Part shown: piece by piece, positions 9,812 to 18,646 of the stretch
How the letters are laid out: each line of letters starts with the position of its first letter
How positions within the stretch are numbered: the stretch's first letter is position 1
Assembly (NCBI RefSeq): GCF_023571765.1
Contig: NZ_JAMJXC010000020.1
Span: 36,745 to 100,744, forward strand
DNA length: 64,000 bases
From: Xanthobacter aminoxidans
GTDB lineage: Bacteria; Pseudomonadota; Alphaproteobacteria; Rhizobiales; Xanthobacteraceae
Direction of reading: 5' to 3'
Made by a program: the position numbers and the translations under genes
The notes under the pieces: model-generated
What the model was told of the DNA's origin: nothing
Database searches by the model: none
What the model saw: the letters and a program-made list of their open reading frames with translations, nothing else

Positions 9812-9839
9812 CTATCATGCTCCGCCGCGGCTGCGTCAA
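9812..9839 (-). promoter_or_regulatory. Candidate sigma-70-type promoter for the liv operon
   Basis: On the minus strand TTGACG (9834-9839) is followed after about 16 bases by TGATAG, roughly 110 bases before the livG start. Spacing and -35 are good, the -10 is partial. No other convincing promoter is seen in the 257-base gap upstream of livG. Confidence 0.35.
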
Positions 9840-9957
9840 TAGACCGACGCGCCGACGAATGTCTAGCTCGATCTTACCACTATTGTCTGAGAGACGCTGC
9901 GGCAGGAGGTAATCAATAGCCATACCCGCCGTGGTTGAGCTGAAGTTGTTTTTGCTC

Positions 9958-10491
9958 TCAAGGTCCAACGGGATCGATGACCATGCCGAGACCGGAGCCG
10001 GCGGCATCGGTCACGACCAGCACCGCCTCGCCGGCCGGCAAACGAAAGCGCAGGCTCTTGCGCACGCCCGGGCAGGCATGCACGCCGGTGAAGGCAATCG
10101 GCGCCAGCGGCCTGCCGTCCGTGAACACGTCGAGCCACGCGCCCTCCGACACCGTGATCTGGTATTCGCCGCCAGGCGGGGGCACGGCGATGCGGGCGAA
10201 TCCGGCCCGCGATTCCCGCCCCTGCCGGGTCGGCGGGAACGGCAGTGCCGCGGAAGCGCGATCCGACAAGGCGAGCGTCACGGCGCCCTCCAGCGGCAAG
10301 GACAGGCGTCCGCCGACCTCCACCGTCCGAACCGGCGCCGCAAGGCGGGTACGGGCCGATGCGAGCGGCCATGCCGCCTTGCCGCAATCCTCACCGCCCG
10401 GCTCCGCCGCCGCGACCGCCGGAACGGCCGCGACTGCGGCGCAGACGAGGGCAGGTATCACAAGCATCAACAGACGGCGTGCCAGAGCCAT
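9958..10491 (-). CDS. Hypothetical exported protein
   Basis: 177-residue protein of unknown function. The N-terminus (MALARRLLMLVIPALVCAAVAAV followed by AVAAAEPGG) is a clear signal peptide, so it acts in the periplasm or is secreted. The mature part has two cysteines (in GGEDCGKAAWPL and HACPGVRK), which could form one disulphide, and a beta-rich pattern with short motifs EYQITVSEGAWLDVF and SLRFRLPAGEAVLVVTD. No catalytic motif is recognised. It is transcribed on the same strand as the AhpD-like gene upstream, separated from it by an AT-rich palindrome. Confidence 0.65.
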   Translation of the reverse strand: MALARRLLMLVIPALVCAAVAAVPAVAAAEPGGEDCGKAAWPLASARTRLAAPVRTVEVGGRLSLPLEGAVTLALSDRASAALPFPPTRQGRESRAGFARIAVPPPGGEYQITVSEGAWLDVFTDGRPLAPIAFTGVHACPGVRKSLRFRLPAGEAVLVVTDAAGSGLGMVIDPVGP

Positions 10492-10506
10492 GCCGCGCCT
10501 CAGGAT

Positions 10507-10542
10507 CCGGAAAACTATATCTATATGAATATATCTTTCCGG
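10507..10542. repeat. AT-rich palindrome between two minus-strand genes
   Basis: CCGGAAA (10507-10513) and TTTCCGG (10536-10542) form an inverted repeat around a 22-base core made almost wholly of A and T (TATATCTATATGAATATAT). It lies 16 bases upstream of the exported hypothetical gene and 29 bases past the AhpD-like gene, and could be a terminator or the promoter region of the downstream gene. Confidence 0.45.
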
Positions 10543-10570
10543 ACCGGCAGGCGAGCCCTTCGGCCGGGCC

Positions 10571-11314
10571 TCACCCCTTCGGCGTGCGCGCCTGGACGTG
10601 ATATTCCTCGTTCGGGCGCATGTCCGTGGCCGAGGCGATGCGGTTGGACATGTTGAAGAAGCCGACCACGGCGCCGATGTCCCAGATGTCGCGCTCGGAA
10701 AAGCCGACCTTGCGCAGCGCCTCCCGGTCTTCTTCCTCCACTTCGTGGGGGCGCTCGGTGAGCTTGGCGGCGAAGTCCAGCATCGCCCGGCGGCGCGGGT
10801 CGAGCCGGGCGGCGCGATAATTCATCACCATCTGCTCGCCGAGGATGGGATCGCCGGAAAGCTGGCGCACCGCAGCTCCGTGCGCCGTGAGGCAGTAATA
10901 GCAGCGGTTGATGCTGGAAACGACCACCGCGATCATCTCCCGCTCCAGCTTCGAGAGGCCGGAGGGGGCGAGCATCAGATCATTGTACATGCCGGCGAAG
11001 GCGTTCAGCTTCGCCATGTCGAGCGTATAGGCCTGGAGGACGTTCGGCACGAAGCCGATCTTCTCCACGCATTTGTCGAAATAAGCCTTGTTCGACGCAT
11101 CGAGTTCGGCGGGCGGGATCGCGAGGGCGACGGCGGGAAGATCGTCGCGCTGGCGGGCAGGCTCAGCGGCCGGAACCGCCGTCTTCGGTGCAGAAGTTTT
11201 GGCCGAAGACTTTCGGCCGGACGGCGCCGCCTGAGTTTCGGGCCTGCCTTTATTTGCGGCAGTCGCGCTTTTGGCCTTTTCCACGCCCCCTACTGCCTTC
11301 ACTTTCGATGCCAT
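10571..11314 (-). CDS. AhpD-like peroxidase-related protein (carboxymuconolactone decarboxylase fold)
   Basis: 247-residue protein. Residues from about 75 onwards match the uncharacterised peroxidase-related family: the CMD/AhpD helical domain with the redox signature CYYCLTAHG (CxxCxxxH), then RRAMLDFAAKLTERPHEV and the helix DIWDIGAVVGFFNMSNRIA. Such proteins are thought to reduce peroxides through the two cysteines. The first roughly 60 residues are Lys, Ala, Ser and Pro rich (MASKVKAVGGVEKAKSATAA and following) and look disordered, an extension most relatives lack. The start is supported by this being the only ATG near the beginning of the frame, but a shorter form beginning near the conserved domain is possible. 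Confidence 0.82.
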   Translation of the reverse strand: MASKVKAVGGVEKAKSATAANKGRPETQAAPSGRKSSAKTSAPKTAVPAAEPARQRDDLPAVALAIPPAELDASNKAYFDKCVEKIGFVPNVLQAYTLDMAKLNAFAGMYNDLMLAPSGLSKLEREMIAVVVSSINRCYYCLTAHGAAVRQLSGDPILGEQMVMNYRAARLDPRRRAMLDFAAKLTERPHEVEEEDREALRKVGFSERDIWDIGAVVGFFNMSNRIASATDMRPNEEYHVQARTPKG

Positions 11315-11415
11315 TGGGTCGCCTCGTCATTCCAGCGTCGCCGCTCCGGGCCACAACGTCATGCTCGCCGTAAGCGGGGGACCCGCAGCCGGCGGCCACA
11401 CAGTGAGGAAAGGCC

Positions 11416-14400
11416 ATGAACGTCATGGGATTTCAAGCCGGCGCGCACGGACTCCACGACGAGACGGCTCTGGCCGCGGTGAAAGCGCTCGTCGAACGCG
11501 AGGCGCCCCATCTGCCGGCCGGCTTCGCCGACATCTTCCTCGCCGCCGTCGCGCCGGAGGATCTGGCGCCTCTCCCGGCGGCCTGCGTCGTCCTGCTGCT
11601 GCGCGAAGCGTGGGCCCATGTGGCCGGCCGCCCCAAGGGGCAGCCGAGCGTGCGCGTCTTCAATCCCGATCTGCCGGGGGCGGCCATCACCGTCATCGAG
11701 GCGGTGAACGACGACATGGCCTTCCTGTTTGACTCGGTCGCCGGCGAGCTGGCCGACCGCGGGTTGGTGGTGAAGCTCGCCGCCCACCCCATCCTGCATG
11801 TGGAGCGGGACGGCGACGGCACGGTGCGCGGCCTGGAGCCCCCCGGCCCCCGGGGCCTGTCGGAGGAGAACCGCGAAAGCCTCATCCACATCCACGTCGC
11901 CGCCATCGACGAGACCGCGGCGGCGGAGCTGAAGGCGGGACTGGACCGAACCCTCGCCGACGTGCGCGCCGCCAATCTCGATTTCTCCGCCATGCGCAAG
12001 CAGGTGAAGAGCCTTTCGAAGGGCTACCGGCGCGAGAAGCGGCCCTATGGCGACGACGCCCGCGAGGAAGCCGCCGACGTGCTCGAATGGCTGACCGAGG
12101 ACAATTTCATCTTCCTCGGCCTGCGCCACTACGAGCTGAGCGAGGATGGCCTGAAGGCGGAGGCCAACAGCGGCCTCGGCATCCTGCGCAATCCCGACGT
12201 CCACGAACTGCGCCTCGGCGATGCGCCGGTGGTGACGACGCCGGAAATCCGCGCCTTCCTGGAAGGCCCCACCCCGCTCCTCTTCACCAAGGCCAGCCTG
12301 CGCTCGCGGGTGCACCGGCGGGATGTGATGGACTATGTGGGCATCAAGGCCCACGACGAGAAAGGCCGGCTCATCGGCGAGGTGCGCCTCATCGGCCTGT
12401 TCGCCTCCACCGCCTACACTCATTCCCTGCGCGAGATCCCCTATCTGCGCCTCAAGGCGGATTCGGTCATCCGCGGCGCCGGGCTGGAGCCGGACAGCCA
12501 CTCCGCCCGCGCGCTCTCCACCGTGCTGGAGACCTATCCGCGCGACGACCTGTTCCAGATCGACGTGCCGACGCTGCTCGGCCACGCCCGCGAGATCCTC
12601 TCGCTCTATGACCGGCCGCGCCTGAAGGTGCTGGCGCGGGCCGACCGGTTCGACCGCTTCGTCTCCGTGCTCACCTTCCTGCCGCGCGAGCGGTTCGATG
12701 CGCAGGTGCGCGACCGGGTGGGCGCCATCCTCGAAAAGTCCTACGGCGGAACGGTCACGTCCTTCGAGCAGGCGTTCGTCGCCGGCCTGCCGCTCACGCG
12801 CGTGCATTACGACATCGGCCGCACCGAGGGGCGCATCCCGGAGGTGGACAAGGGGGAGCTGGAACGGGCGGTGGCGGACGCCATCCTCACCTGGCGCGAC
12901 CGCCTTTCGGCCGCCGTGTCGGCGCTGCCCGGCATGACCAGCACCGACGCGGTTCGCCTCGCCCGCCGCTACGTGGAGGCGTTCGATCCCGGCTACCGCG
13001 CGGCCTACGGCGTGCCCACGGCGCTCGCCGACATCGAGCTGCTGGAGCGCCTCTCCGAGGAGCGGCCTGTCGCCCTCGATTTCTACCGCCGGGAAGGCGA
13101 CGACGACCGGCGCATCGCCCTGCGCCTCCTCTCGTTCGGTGCTCCCCTCCCGTTGGCGGCGCGGGTGCCCATGCTGGAGAACATGGGCCTCAAGGCCATC
13201 AATGAACGCACCTTCCGCATCGAGCCCGCCGGCGGCCCCAAGAGCTGGGTCCACGACATGTCGCTGGAGCGGGCGGATGGCGGCACCATCTCGGTGGAGG
13301 GCTCGGCCGTCCGCCTTGAGGATTGCCTCAACGCCGTGCTGCGCGGCGCGGCGGAGAATGACGGCTACAACGCCCTCGTGCTCGATGCCGCCCTCGACTT
13401 CCGGGAGGCGGCGTTGGTGCGTGCGCTCGGCCACTATCTCAGGCAGGCGGGCATCCCCTTCTCGCAGGACTACATCTGGCAGACGCTGAACCGCCACGGC
13501 CGCCTCGCCCGCGCCATCGTCGGCCTGTTCCACGCCCGCTTCGATCCGGCGCAGGAGACTTCCGCCGAGGCGCGCGCCTCTCGGGAAGCGCCGCTGCGCG
13601 ACGCCATCGACGAAGCCCTCGCCGAGGTGTCCAGCCTCGACGAAGACCGCATCCTGCGCCGCTTCGTGAACCTCGTGGATGCGGCCCTGCGCACCACCTA
13701 TTACCAGAAGGATGCGCAGGGCCGCCTGCGCGAGCCCATCGCCATCAAGTTCGAGAGCGCGAGGGTGGAGGGCCTGCCCCTGCCCCGCCCGCTCTACGAG
13801 GTGTTCGTCTATTCGCCCCGCGTGGAGGGCGTGCACCTGCGCTTCGGCAAGGTGGCGCGCGGCGGCCTGCGCTGGTCCGACCGGCCGCAGGATTTCCGCA
13901 CCGAGATTCTCGGGCTGGTGAAGGCGCAGCAGGTGAAGAACGCGGTCATCGTGCCGGTGGGCGCCAAGGGCGGCTTCGTGCCCAAGCGCCTGCCCGTGGG
14001 CGGCTCCCGCGAGGCAGTGTTCGCCGAGGGCACGGCGGCCTATGAGGTGTTCGTCTCCTCGCTCCTCGACCTCACCGACAATCTGAAGGGCGGCGCCGTG
14101 GTGCCCCCGGCCGACACGGTGCGGCTCGACGGGGATGACCCCTATCTGGTGGTGGCGGCCGACAAGGGCACGGCCACCTTCTCCGACACCGCCAACGCCA
14201 TCTCCGCCCGTCACGGCTTCTGGCTGGACGACGCGTTCGCGTCCGGCGGCTCGGTGGGCTACGACCACAAGGCCATGGGCATCACTGCCCGCGGTGCCTG
14301 GGAGGCGGTGAAGCGCCATTTCCGGGAAATGGACATCGACATCCAGACGACGCCCGTCACCGTGGCCGGCGTGGGCGACATGTCGGGCGACGTGTTCGGC

Positions 14401-16242
14401 AACGGCATGCTGCTGTCGTCGGCGCTGAAGCTGGTGGCGGCGTTCGACCACCGCCACATCTTCCTTGATCCCGAGCCGGACCCGGCGCGCGCCTTCGCCG
14501 AGCGGCGGCGCCTGTTCGACCTGCCCCGCTCCTCCTGGGCCGATTACGACGCCTCCCTGATCTCCAAGGGCGGCGGCATCTTCCCGCGCAGCGCCAAGAG
14601 CATCGACCTCTCCGAGGAGGTCCGCGCGCTGCTGCGGTTCCCAAAGGCGAGCGCCACCCCGGCGGAGCTGATCAACGCCATCCTGAAGGCGCCGGTGGAC
14701 CTGCTGTTCTTCGGCGGCATCGGCACCTATGTGCGCGCCTCCGCCGAGACCGACGCCCAGGCCGGCGACCGCGCCAACGACGCGGTGCGCATCGCCGCCG
14801 CCGACCTCAATGCCAAGGTCATCGGCGAGGGCGCCAACCTCGGCATGACCCAGCGCGGGCGCATCGAGGCGGCGCGCAAGGGCGTGCGGCTCAACACCGA
14901 CGCCATCGACAATTCCGCTGGTGTGAACACCTCCGACGTGGAGGTGAACATCAAGATCGCGCTCGCCAAACCGCTGGAGATGGGCGACCTCAGCGTGCCG
15001 GACCGGGCGGCGCTGCTGAAGCAGATGACGGATGAGGTGGCGCGCCTCGTCCTCGTCAACAATTACGACCAGACCCTCGCTCTGTCCCTCGCCGAGCTGA
15101 AGGGCGCGGACGACCTCGCCTTCCAGCAACGCCTGATGCAAATGCTGGAGGCACGCGGCGAACTCGACCGTGCGGTGGAGTTCCTGCCCTCCGATGCCGA
15201 GATCGCCGACCGCCGCTCGCGCGGGGAGCATCTCACCCGGCCCGAGCTGGCGGTGCTGCTCGCCTATGCCAAGCTCGCATTAAAGGACGACCTCGTCGGT
15301 TCCAGCGTGCCGGACGACGCCTATCTCTCCGGCGAATTGGTCCACTACTTCCCGCACGAACTGCAGGACCGCTATCCCCACGCCATCGAGACCCACCGCC
15401 TCCATCGGGAGATCATCGCGACGGGCCTCGCCAACGCCATCGTCAACCAGGGCGGCCCCTCCGCCATGGCCCGCATCTCCGACCAGACGGGCGGGGACGC
15501 CGCCTCCATCGCCCGCGCCTTCGCGGCGGTGCGCGACAGCTATCACCTGCCGGAACTCACCGCCGCCATCGACGCGCTGGACAACAAGGTGGACGGGCAC
15601 GTCCAGCTCCAGCTCTATGCGGCGGTGCAGGACCTGATGGTGGGACGCACCATCTGGTTCCTTGGCAACGTCTCGTTCGCGGACGGCATCGCCGGCGTGG
15701 TCGAGCGCTACCGCAGCGGGGTCGCGGCGGTCGCCGCCGCGCTCGACGAGAGCCTGCCCGAGGCCTGGCGCAAGGACCGCGCCGGGCGCGTGGCCGATCT
15801 CGTCGCCCAGCGGGTGCCGGAGGAGCTGGCCCGCCGCATTGCTTCCATGCCGGCGCTGGCGGCGGCGTCCGACATCGCGCTCATCGCCGAGACCACCGGC
15901 AAGGCCATCCCCAGCGCGGCCAGCACCTTCTTCGCTGCCGGCCGCTACTTCGCCATCGACGACCTGCTCACCCAGGCGCGTAGCATCATGGCGCCGGACT
16001 ATTACGACCGGCTGGCGCTGGACCGCTCGCTGGCGCAGCTCGAGACGTTCCTGCGCCGCATCACCGAAGCGATGCTGGCGGAGGGCATCTCCGGCGAAGC
16101 CGCGGTAGACGCCTATGTGGCCCGCCGCCGCGAGGAGGTGGAGCGCATGCGCCGCACGGTGCGCGACATCGCCCAGTCCGGCCTCAGCCTCTCCAAGCTG
16201 ACGCTGGCCGCGAGCCTGCTGGGCGATCTGGTGAAGGCCTGA
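11416..16242 (+). CDS. NAD-specific glutamate dehydrogenase, large (about 180 kDa) type
   Basis: 1608-residue cytoplasmic enzyme converting glutamate to 2-oxoglutarate and ammonium with NAD. Length and architecture match the giant GDH class of proteobacteria: a long N-terminal region with ACT-like segments (VFNPDLP, AVNDDMAFLFDSV), a GDH catalytic part around residue 815 (GGLRWSDRPQDFRTEILGLV, then AKGGFVPKR with the conserved lysine), the nucleotide-binding GVGDMSGDVFGNGML near residue 985, and an all-helical C-terminal tail. AGGAAAGG precedes the ATG. The family usually works catabolically and is allosterically regulated. The gene stands alone and converges on the AI-2E-type transporter, with the two stop codons inside one hairpin. 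Confidence 0.97.
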   Translation: MNVMGFQAGAHGLHDETALAAVKALVEREAPHLPAGFADIFLAAVAPEDLAPLPAACVVLLLREAWAHVAGRPKGQPSVRVFNPDLPGAAITVIEAVNDDMAFLFDSVAGELADRGLVVKLAAHPILHVERDGDGTVRGLEPPGPRGLSEENRESLIHIHVAAIDETAAAELKAGLDRTLADVRAANLDFSAMRKQVKSLSKGYRREKRPYGDDAREEAADVLEWLTEDNFIFLGLRHYELSEDGLKAEANSGLGILRNPDVHELRLGDAPVVTTPEIRAFLEGPTPLLFTKASLRSRVHRRDVMDYVGIKAHDEKGRLIGEVRLIGLFASTAYTHSLREIPYLRLKADSVIRGAGLEPDSHSARALSTVLETYPRDDLFQIDVPTLLGHAREILSLYDRPRLKVLARADRFDRFVSVLTFLPRERFDAQVRDRVGAILEKSYGGTVTSFEQAFVAGLPLTRVHYDIGRTEGRIPEVDKGELERAVADAILTWRDRLSAAVSALPGMTSTDAVRLARRYVEAFDPGYRAAYGVPTALADIELLERLSEERPVALDFYRREGDDDRRIALRLLSFGAPLPLAARVPMLENMGLKAINERTFRIEPAGGPKSWVHDMSLERADGGTISVEGSAVRLEDCLNAVLRGAAENDGYNALVLDAALDFREAALVRALGHYLRQAGIPFSQDYIWQTLNRHGRLARAIVGLFHARFDPAQETSAEARASREAPLRDAIDEALAEVSSLDEDRILRRFVNLVDAALRTTYYQKDAQGRLREPIAIKFESARVEGLPLPRPLYEVFVYSPRVEGVHLRFGKVARGGLRWSDRPQDFRTEILGLVKAQQVKNAVIVPVGAKGGFVPKRLPVGGSREAVFAEGTAAYEVFVSSLLDLTDNLKGGAVVPPADTVRLDGDDPYLVVAADKGTATFSDTANAISARHGFWLDDAFASGGSVGYDHKAMGITARGAWEAVKRHFREMDIDIQTTPVTVAGVGDMSGDVFGNGMLLSSALKLVAAFDHRHIFLDPEPDPARAFAERRRLFDLPRSSWADYDASLISKGGGIFPRSAKSIDLSEEVRALLRFPKASATPAELINAILKAPVDLLFFGGIGTYVRASAETDAQAGDRANDAVRIAAADLNAKVIGEGANLGMTQRGRIEAARKGVRLNTDAIDNSAGVNTSDVEVNIKIALAKPLEMGDLSVPDRAALLKQMTDEVARLVLVNNYDQTLALSLAELKGADDLAFQQRLMQMLEARGELDRAVEFLPSDAEIADRRSRGEHLTRPELAVLLAYAKLALKDDLVGSSVPDDAYLSGELVHYFPHELQDRYPHAIETHRLHREIIATGLANAIVNQGGPSAMARISDQTGGDAASIARAFAAVRDSYHLPELTAAIDALDNKVDGHVQLQLYAAVQDLMVGRTIWFLGNVSFADGIAGVVERYRSGVAAVAAALDESLPEAWRKDRAGRVADLVAQRVPEELARRIASMPALAAASDIALIAETTGKAIPSAASTFFAAGRYFAIDDLLTQARSIMAPDYYDRLALDRSLAQLETFLRRITEAMLAEGISGEAAVDAYVARRREEVERMRRTVRDIAQSGLSLSKLTLAASLLGDLVKA

Positions 16243-16264
16243 AGGGGGCGCTCCCCTTCAGGCC
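16236..16264. terminator. Shared hairpin at convergent gene ends
   Basis: A perfect twelve-base stem GGCCTGAAGGGG (16236-16247) and CCCCTTCAGGCC (16253-16264) with a five-base loop contains the stop codons of both the glutamate dehydrogenase and the convergent transporter gene. No T-run follows on either strand, so it may act as a weak bidirectional terminator or mRNA 3'-end stabiliser. Confidence 0.55.
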
Positions 16265-18117
16265 GCTCCCGCCCGCGCCGGGACCAGTGCGGGAGCGGAA
16301 GGCCCCGACGCGGGCGCGTCCACCTGCGCCGCCTCCACCGCGCCCCTCACGGTGGACACTGCCGCCGCCTCGCCCTGAAGCACGGGTGGCGGTCCCTCGG
16401 CCATGAAATCGGCCACCACCACGCGCCGGCCTGTGCGGTCGCGGGTGAGGCTGCGGATGGTGTAGCGGCGGTGCGCGGGCGTCGCGGGGGAGAGATAGGC
16501 GAGGACGACCATCCCGGCCTGTCCCGCCGCCAGCCGCCGGGCGCTGCCGGGTGCGGTCGCCTCGGCCGCGACGCCATCGGCCGTCAGCCGGTAGACCAGA
16601 AGCTGCGCCGCCGCTTCATCAAGGACCGAGCGGGCGGGAAGCACCAGCACGGAGGGGCCTTCCGGCCGCGGACGGCCATCGTCGGCCCCCTCCCCGTCGG
16701 CCGCGACCTTCTCCTCGGACGCCGGCAGATGCTCGAGGAGATCGGCGAGGGTGTCGCGAATGCGGGCCTGACGCTCGGCATCGAGAGCCCCCCGCGCGGC
16801 ATCGCGCTGGGCCAGCTTCAGCGCCGGCAGAACCACGCCGTCGCAATAGGCGTCGAGATCGGTCTGGCGCAGGACATCCTCGGCGGATGCGGCGGCTTCT
16901 ACGGGGTCGCCCGCCAGCAGGCGCTGGTAGAGAAGTTCGCTGTCCGAAAGCGGCGGCCGGTCGCCCAGGGCGACGTCCAGGAATTCGAGGCTCTCCACAT
17001 GACGCCCGAGCACCACCAGGCACAAGGTGAGCGGCGTTGAGAGCAGAAGCCCGATGGGGCCCCAAAGCCAGGTCCAGAAGGTGGCGGCGGCGATCACCGC
17101 CACCGGCGACAGGCCGGTGGAGCGGCCATAGAGCAATGGCTCGATGACGTGCCCCACCAGCGGCTCCACCACGATGAACAGCACGGCCGCCGACAGAACC
17201 ATGGTCCAGCCGGGGTCCACCGCCAGCGCGAAGCCGATGGGCAATGCAGCGGCCACCGCTGCCCCCACATAGGGCACGAAGCGCAGCACCGCGGCGGCGA
17301 TACCGAACAAAAGCGGGCTCGGCACGCCGATGAGCCACAGGCCGAGGCCGATCACCGTGCCGAACGCGGCATTCAGCGCCACCTGGGTCAGGAAGAAGCG
17401 CGACAGCCGTCGCCCCGCATCATCCAGCGCCGCCGTGGTGCGCTGGATGTCGTGGGCGCCGGCGAGGCGCACAAAGCGGTTTCTGAGATCTTCGCGCTGG
17501 AGCAGGATGAACAGCACGAAGATGAAGATGATGCCGAGCGTCGCGAGCGGGTGCAGCAGCGGCGCCATCACGGCGGAGAGGGTGCCGAGTGTGCCCGGCG
17601 GCGGCTCGCGGATTTCCACCGGCAGCGGCCGCCCGCCGGTCGCGAAGGGCCCGCCTTCCTCGCTCACGGCTTTGGCCGGGTCCGGCGCCTCAAGTTCCCG
17701 GCCGAGGTCCTGGATCATGTCCATGGTCCGCTCGAAGGTGCCGGAACCGCCGGTCGCCTCCTTCACGGAGCGGATCTTCTCGCTGAGGTTCAGCCGGTAT
17801 TTCGGCAGCTCGGCCACGAGATCGGAGGTCTGGAGCGCAATCACGGAGCCCAGCGCCAGCAGGCCGAGGAAGGTGGCGATCACCACCACCACCGCCGCGG
17901 CCGTCCGCGGCACCTTCACCCGCCGCAACACCAGGATCACCGGCGCCAGCACGAAGGACAGGAGGATGGCCACCGCGATGGGCACGAACACGTCGCGCCC
18001 CACATAGAGCACGGTCACGATGGCGATGGCGGTGAAGAAGGCGAGCAGCCGGTCCCGTCCGGGCAGATCGGCGCCTCTGGCCGGGCCGGACAACGACGGA
18101 TCCTGTGACTGCAGCAT
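16258..18117 (-). CDS. AI-2E family (PerM/TqsA-like) transporter with long cytoplasmic tail
   Basis: 619-residue membrane protein. Residues about 25-375 are the AI-2E exporter-type domain: paired N-terminal helices (VTVLYVGRDVFVPIAVAILLS region), then IFIFVLFILLQREDLRNRFVRL, GLGLWLIGVPSPLLFGIAAAVLRFVPYVG and VEPLVGHVIEPLLYGRSTGLSP, all typical of the family. Beyond it is a roughly 245-residue hydrophilic, Ala/Glu-rich tail, absent from the usual 350-residue members. The start at 18117 has a GGGGAG ribosome site; the frame is open for another 75 codons upstream without support. Substrate is unknown: family members have been linked to quorum-signal export, and some to sodium/proton exchange. 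Confidence 0.85.
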   Translation of the reverse strand: MLQSQDPSLSGPARGADLPGRDRLLAFFTAIAIVTVLYVGRDVFVPIAVAILLSFVLAPVILVLRRVKVPRTAAAVVVVIATFLGLLALGSVIALQTSDLVAELPKYRLNLSEKIRSVKEATGGSGTFERTMDMIQDLGRELEAPDPAKAVSEEGGPFATGGRPLPVEIREPPPGTLGTLSAVMAPLLHPLATLGIIFIFVLFILLQREDLRNRFVRLAGAHDIQRTTAALDDAGRRLSRFFLTQVALNAAFGTVIGLGLWLIGVPSPLLFGIAAAVLRFVPYVGAAVAAALPIGFALAVDPGWTMVLSAAVLFIVVEPLVGHVIEPLLYGRSTGLSPVAVIAAATFWTWLWGPIGLLLSTPLTLCLVVLGRHVESLEFLDVALGDRPPLSDSELLYQRLLAGDPVEAAASAEDVLRQTDLDAYCDGVVLPALKLAQRDAARGALDAERQARIRDTLADLLEHLPASEEKVAADGEGADDGRPRPEGPSVLVLPARSVLDEAAAQLLVYRLTADGVAAEATAPGSARRLAAGQAGMVVLAYLSPATPAHRRYTIRSLTRDRTGRRVVVADFMAEGPPPVLQGEAAAVSTVRGAVEAAQVDAPASGPSAPALVPARAGAA

Positions 18118-18269
18118 CGCCGCCTCTCCCCAATCAGGCGCCCGCGGCGCCGAACACGGCATTAACGCTGCGGCGTGGCAGTTGATCCATAGGAATGCAG
18201 AGGGATCGGAACGAGGGGCTCCACAGTGGCGTTCAGGGGACGGATGTCCGCAGGGAGCAGCGAAGCGCC

Positions 18270-18572
18270 ATGTACATCTACAAGGTGGTCTGGCGGGCCT
18301 CAGGCGAGGAGGAACCGCTGCACGTGCGTGACAAGCGCCCACCCAAGGCCATCGCCCGCGATCTCGTCAAGGACGGCTACCTCGTGACCGAGGCGGTCGT
18401 CGTGCGCGCCGCCTCCTCCGCCTTCAAGGACGAGGACGGCCATGCGGTGCAGGAGGAGTTCTTCTCCGCCGCGCCCGTGGGCGCCGCCGTGCTGGTCGCA
18501 TCCGCGATCGCCGCGCTGGTGGAGCATGTGGTGCCGGCCGGGGCAGAGCCCATGCCCGACTTTCCGGCCTGA
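18270..18572 (+). CDS. Hypothetical protein
   Basis: 100-residue protein of unknown function starting MYIYKVVWRASGEEEPLHVR. The first 55 residues are polar and predicted alpha/beta. The final part contains a hydrophobic helix AAPVGAAVLVASAIAALVEHVV, possibly a membrane anchor. GGGAG lies upstream of the ATG. It is divergent from the AI-2E-type gene and followed by the MFS gene; whether it shares a promoter with the latter is not evident. Confidence 0.6.
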   Translation: MYIYKVVWRASGEEEPLHVRDKRPPKAIARDLVKDGYLVTEAVVVRAASSAFKDEDGHAVQEEFFSAAPVGAAVLVASAIAALVEHVVPAGAEPMPDFPA

Positions 18573-18646
18573 GGTTTCGCGTCGGAGACGGTTTCCCTCG
18601 GGCGCGGCGACTGCCATGGTGCGGCATCACTCGCCAGATTGCGGAT

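Noticed and set aside
11359..15231. 1290-codon open frame on the minus strand
   Set aside because: It is antisense to the glutamate dehydrogenase; its translation is rich in Arg, Gly and His without domains, a by-product of high GC third positions.
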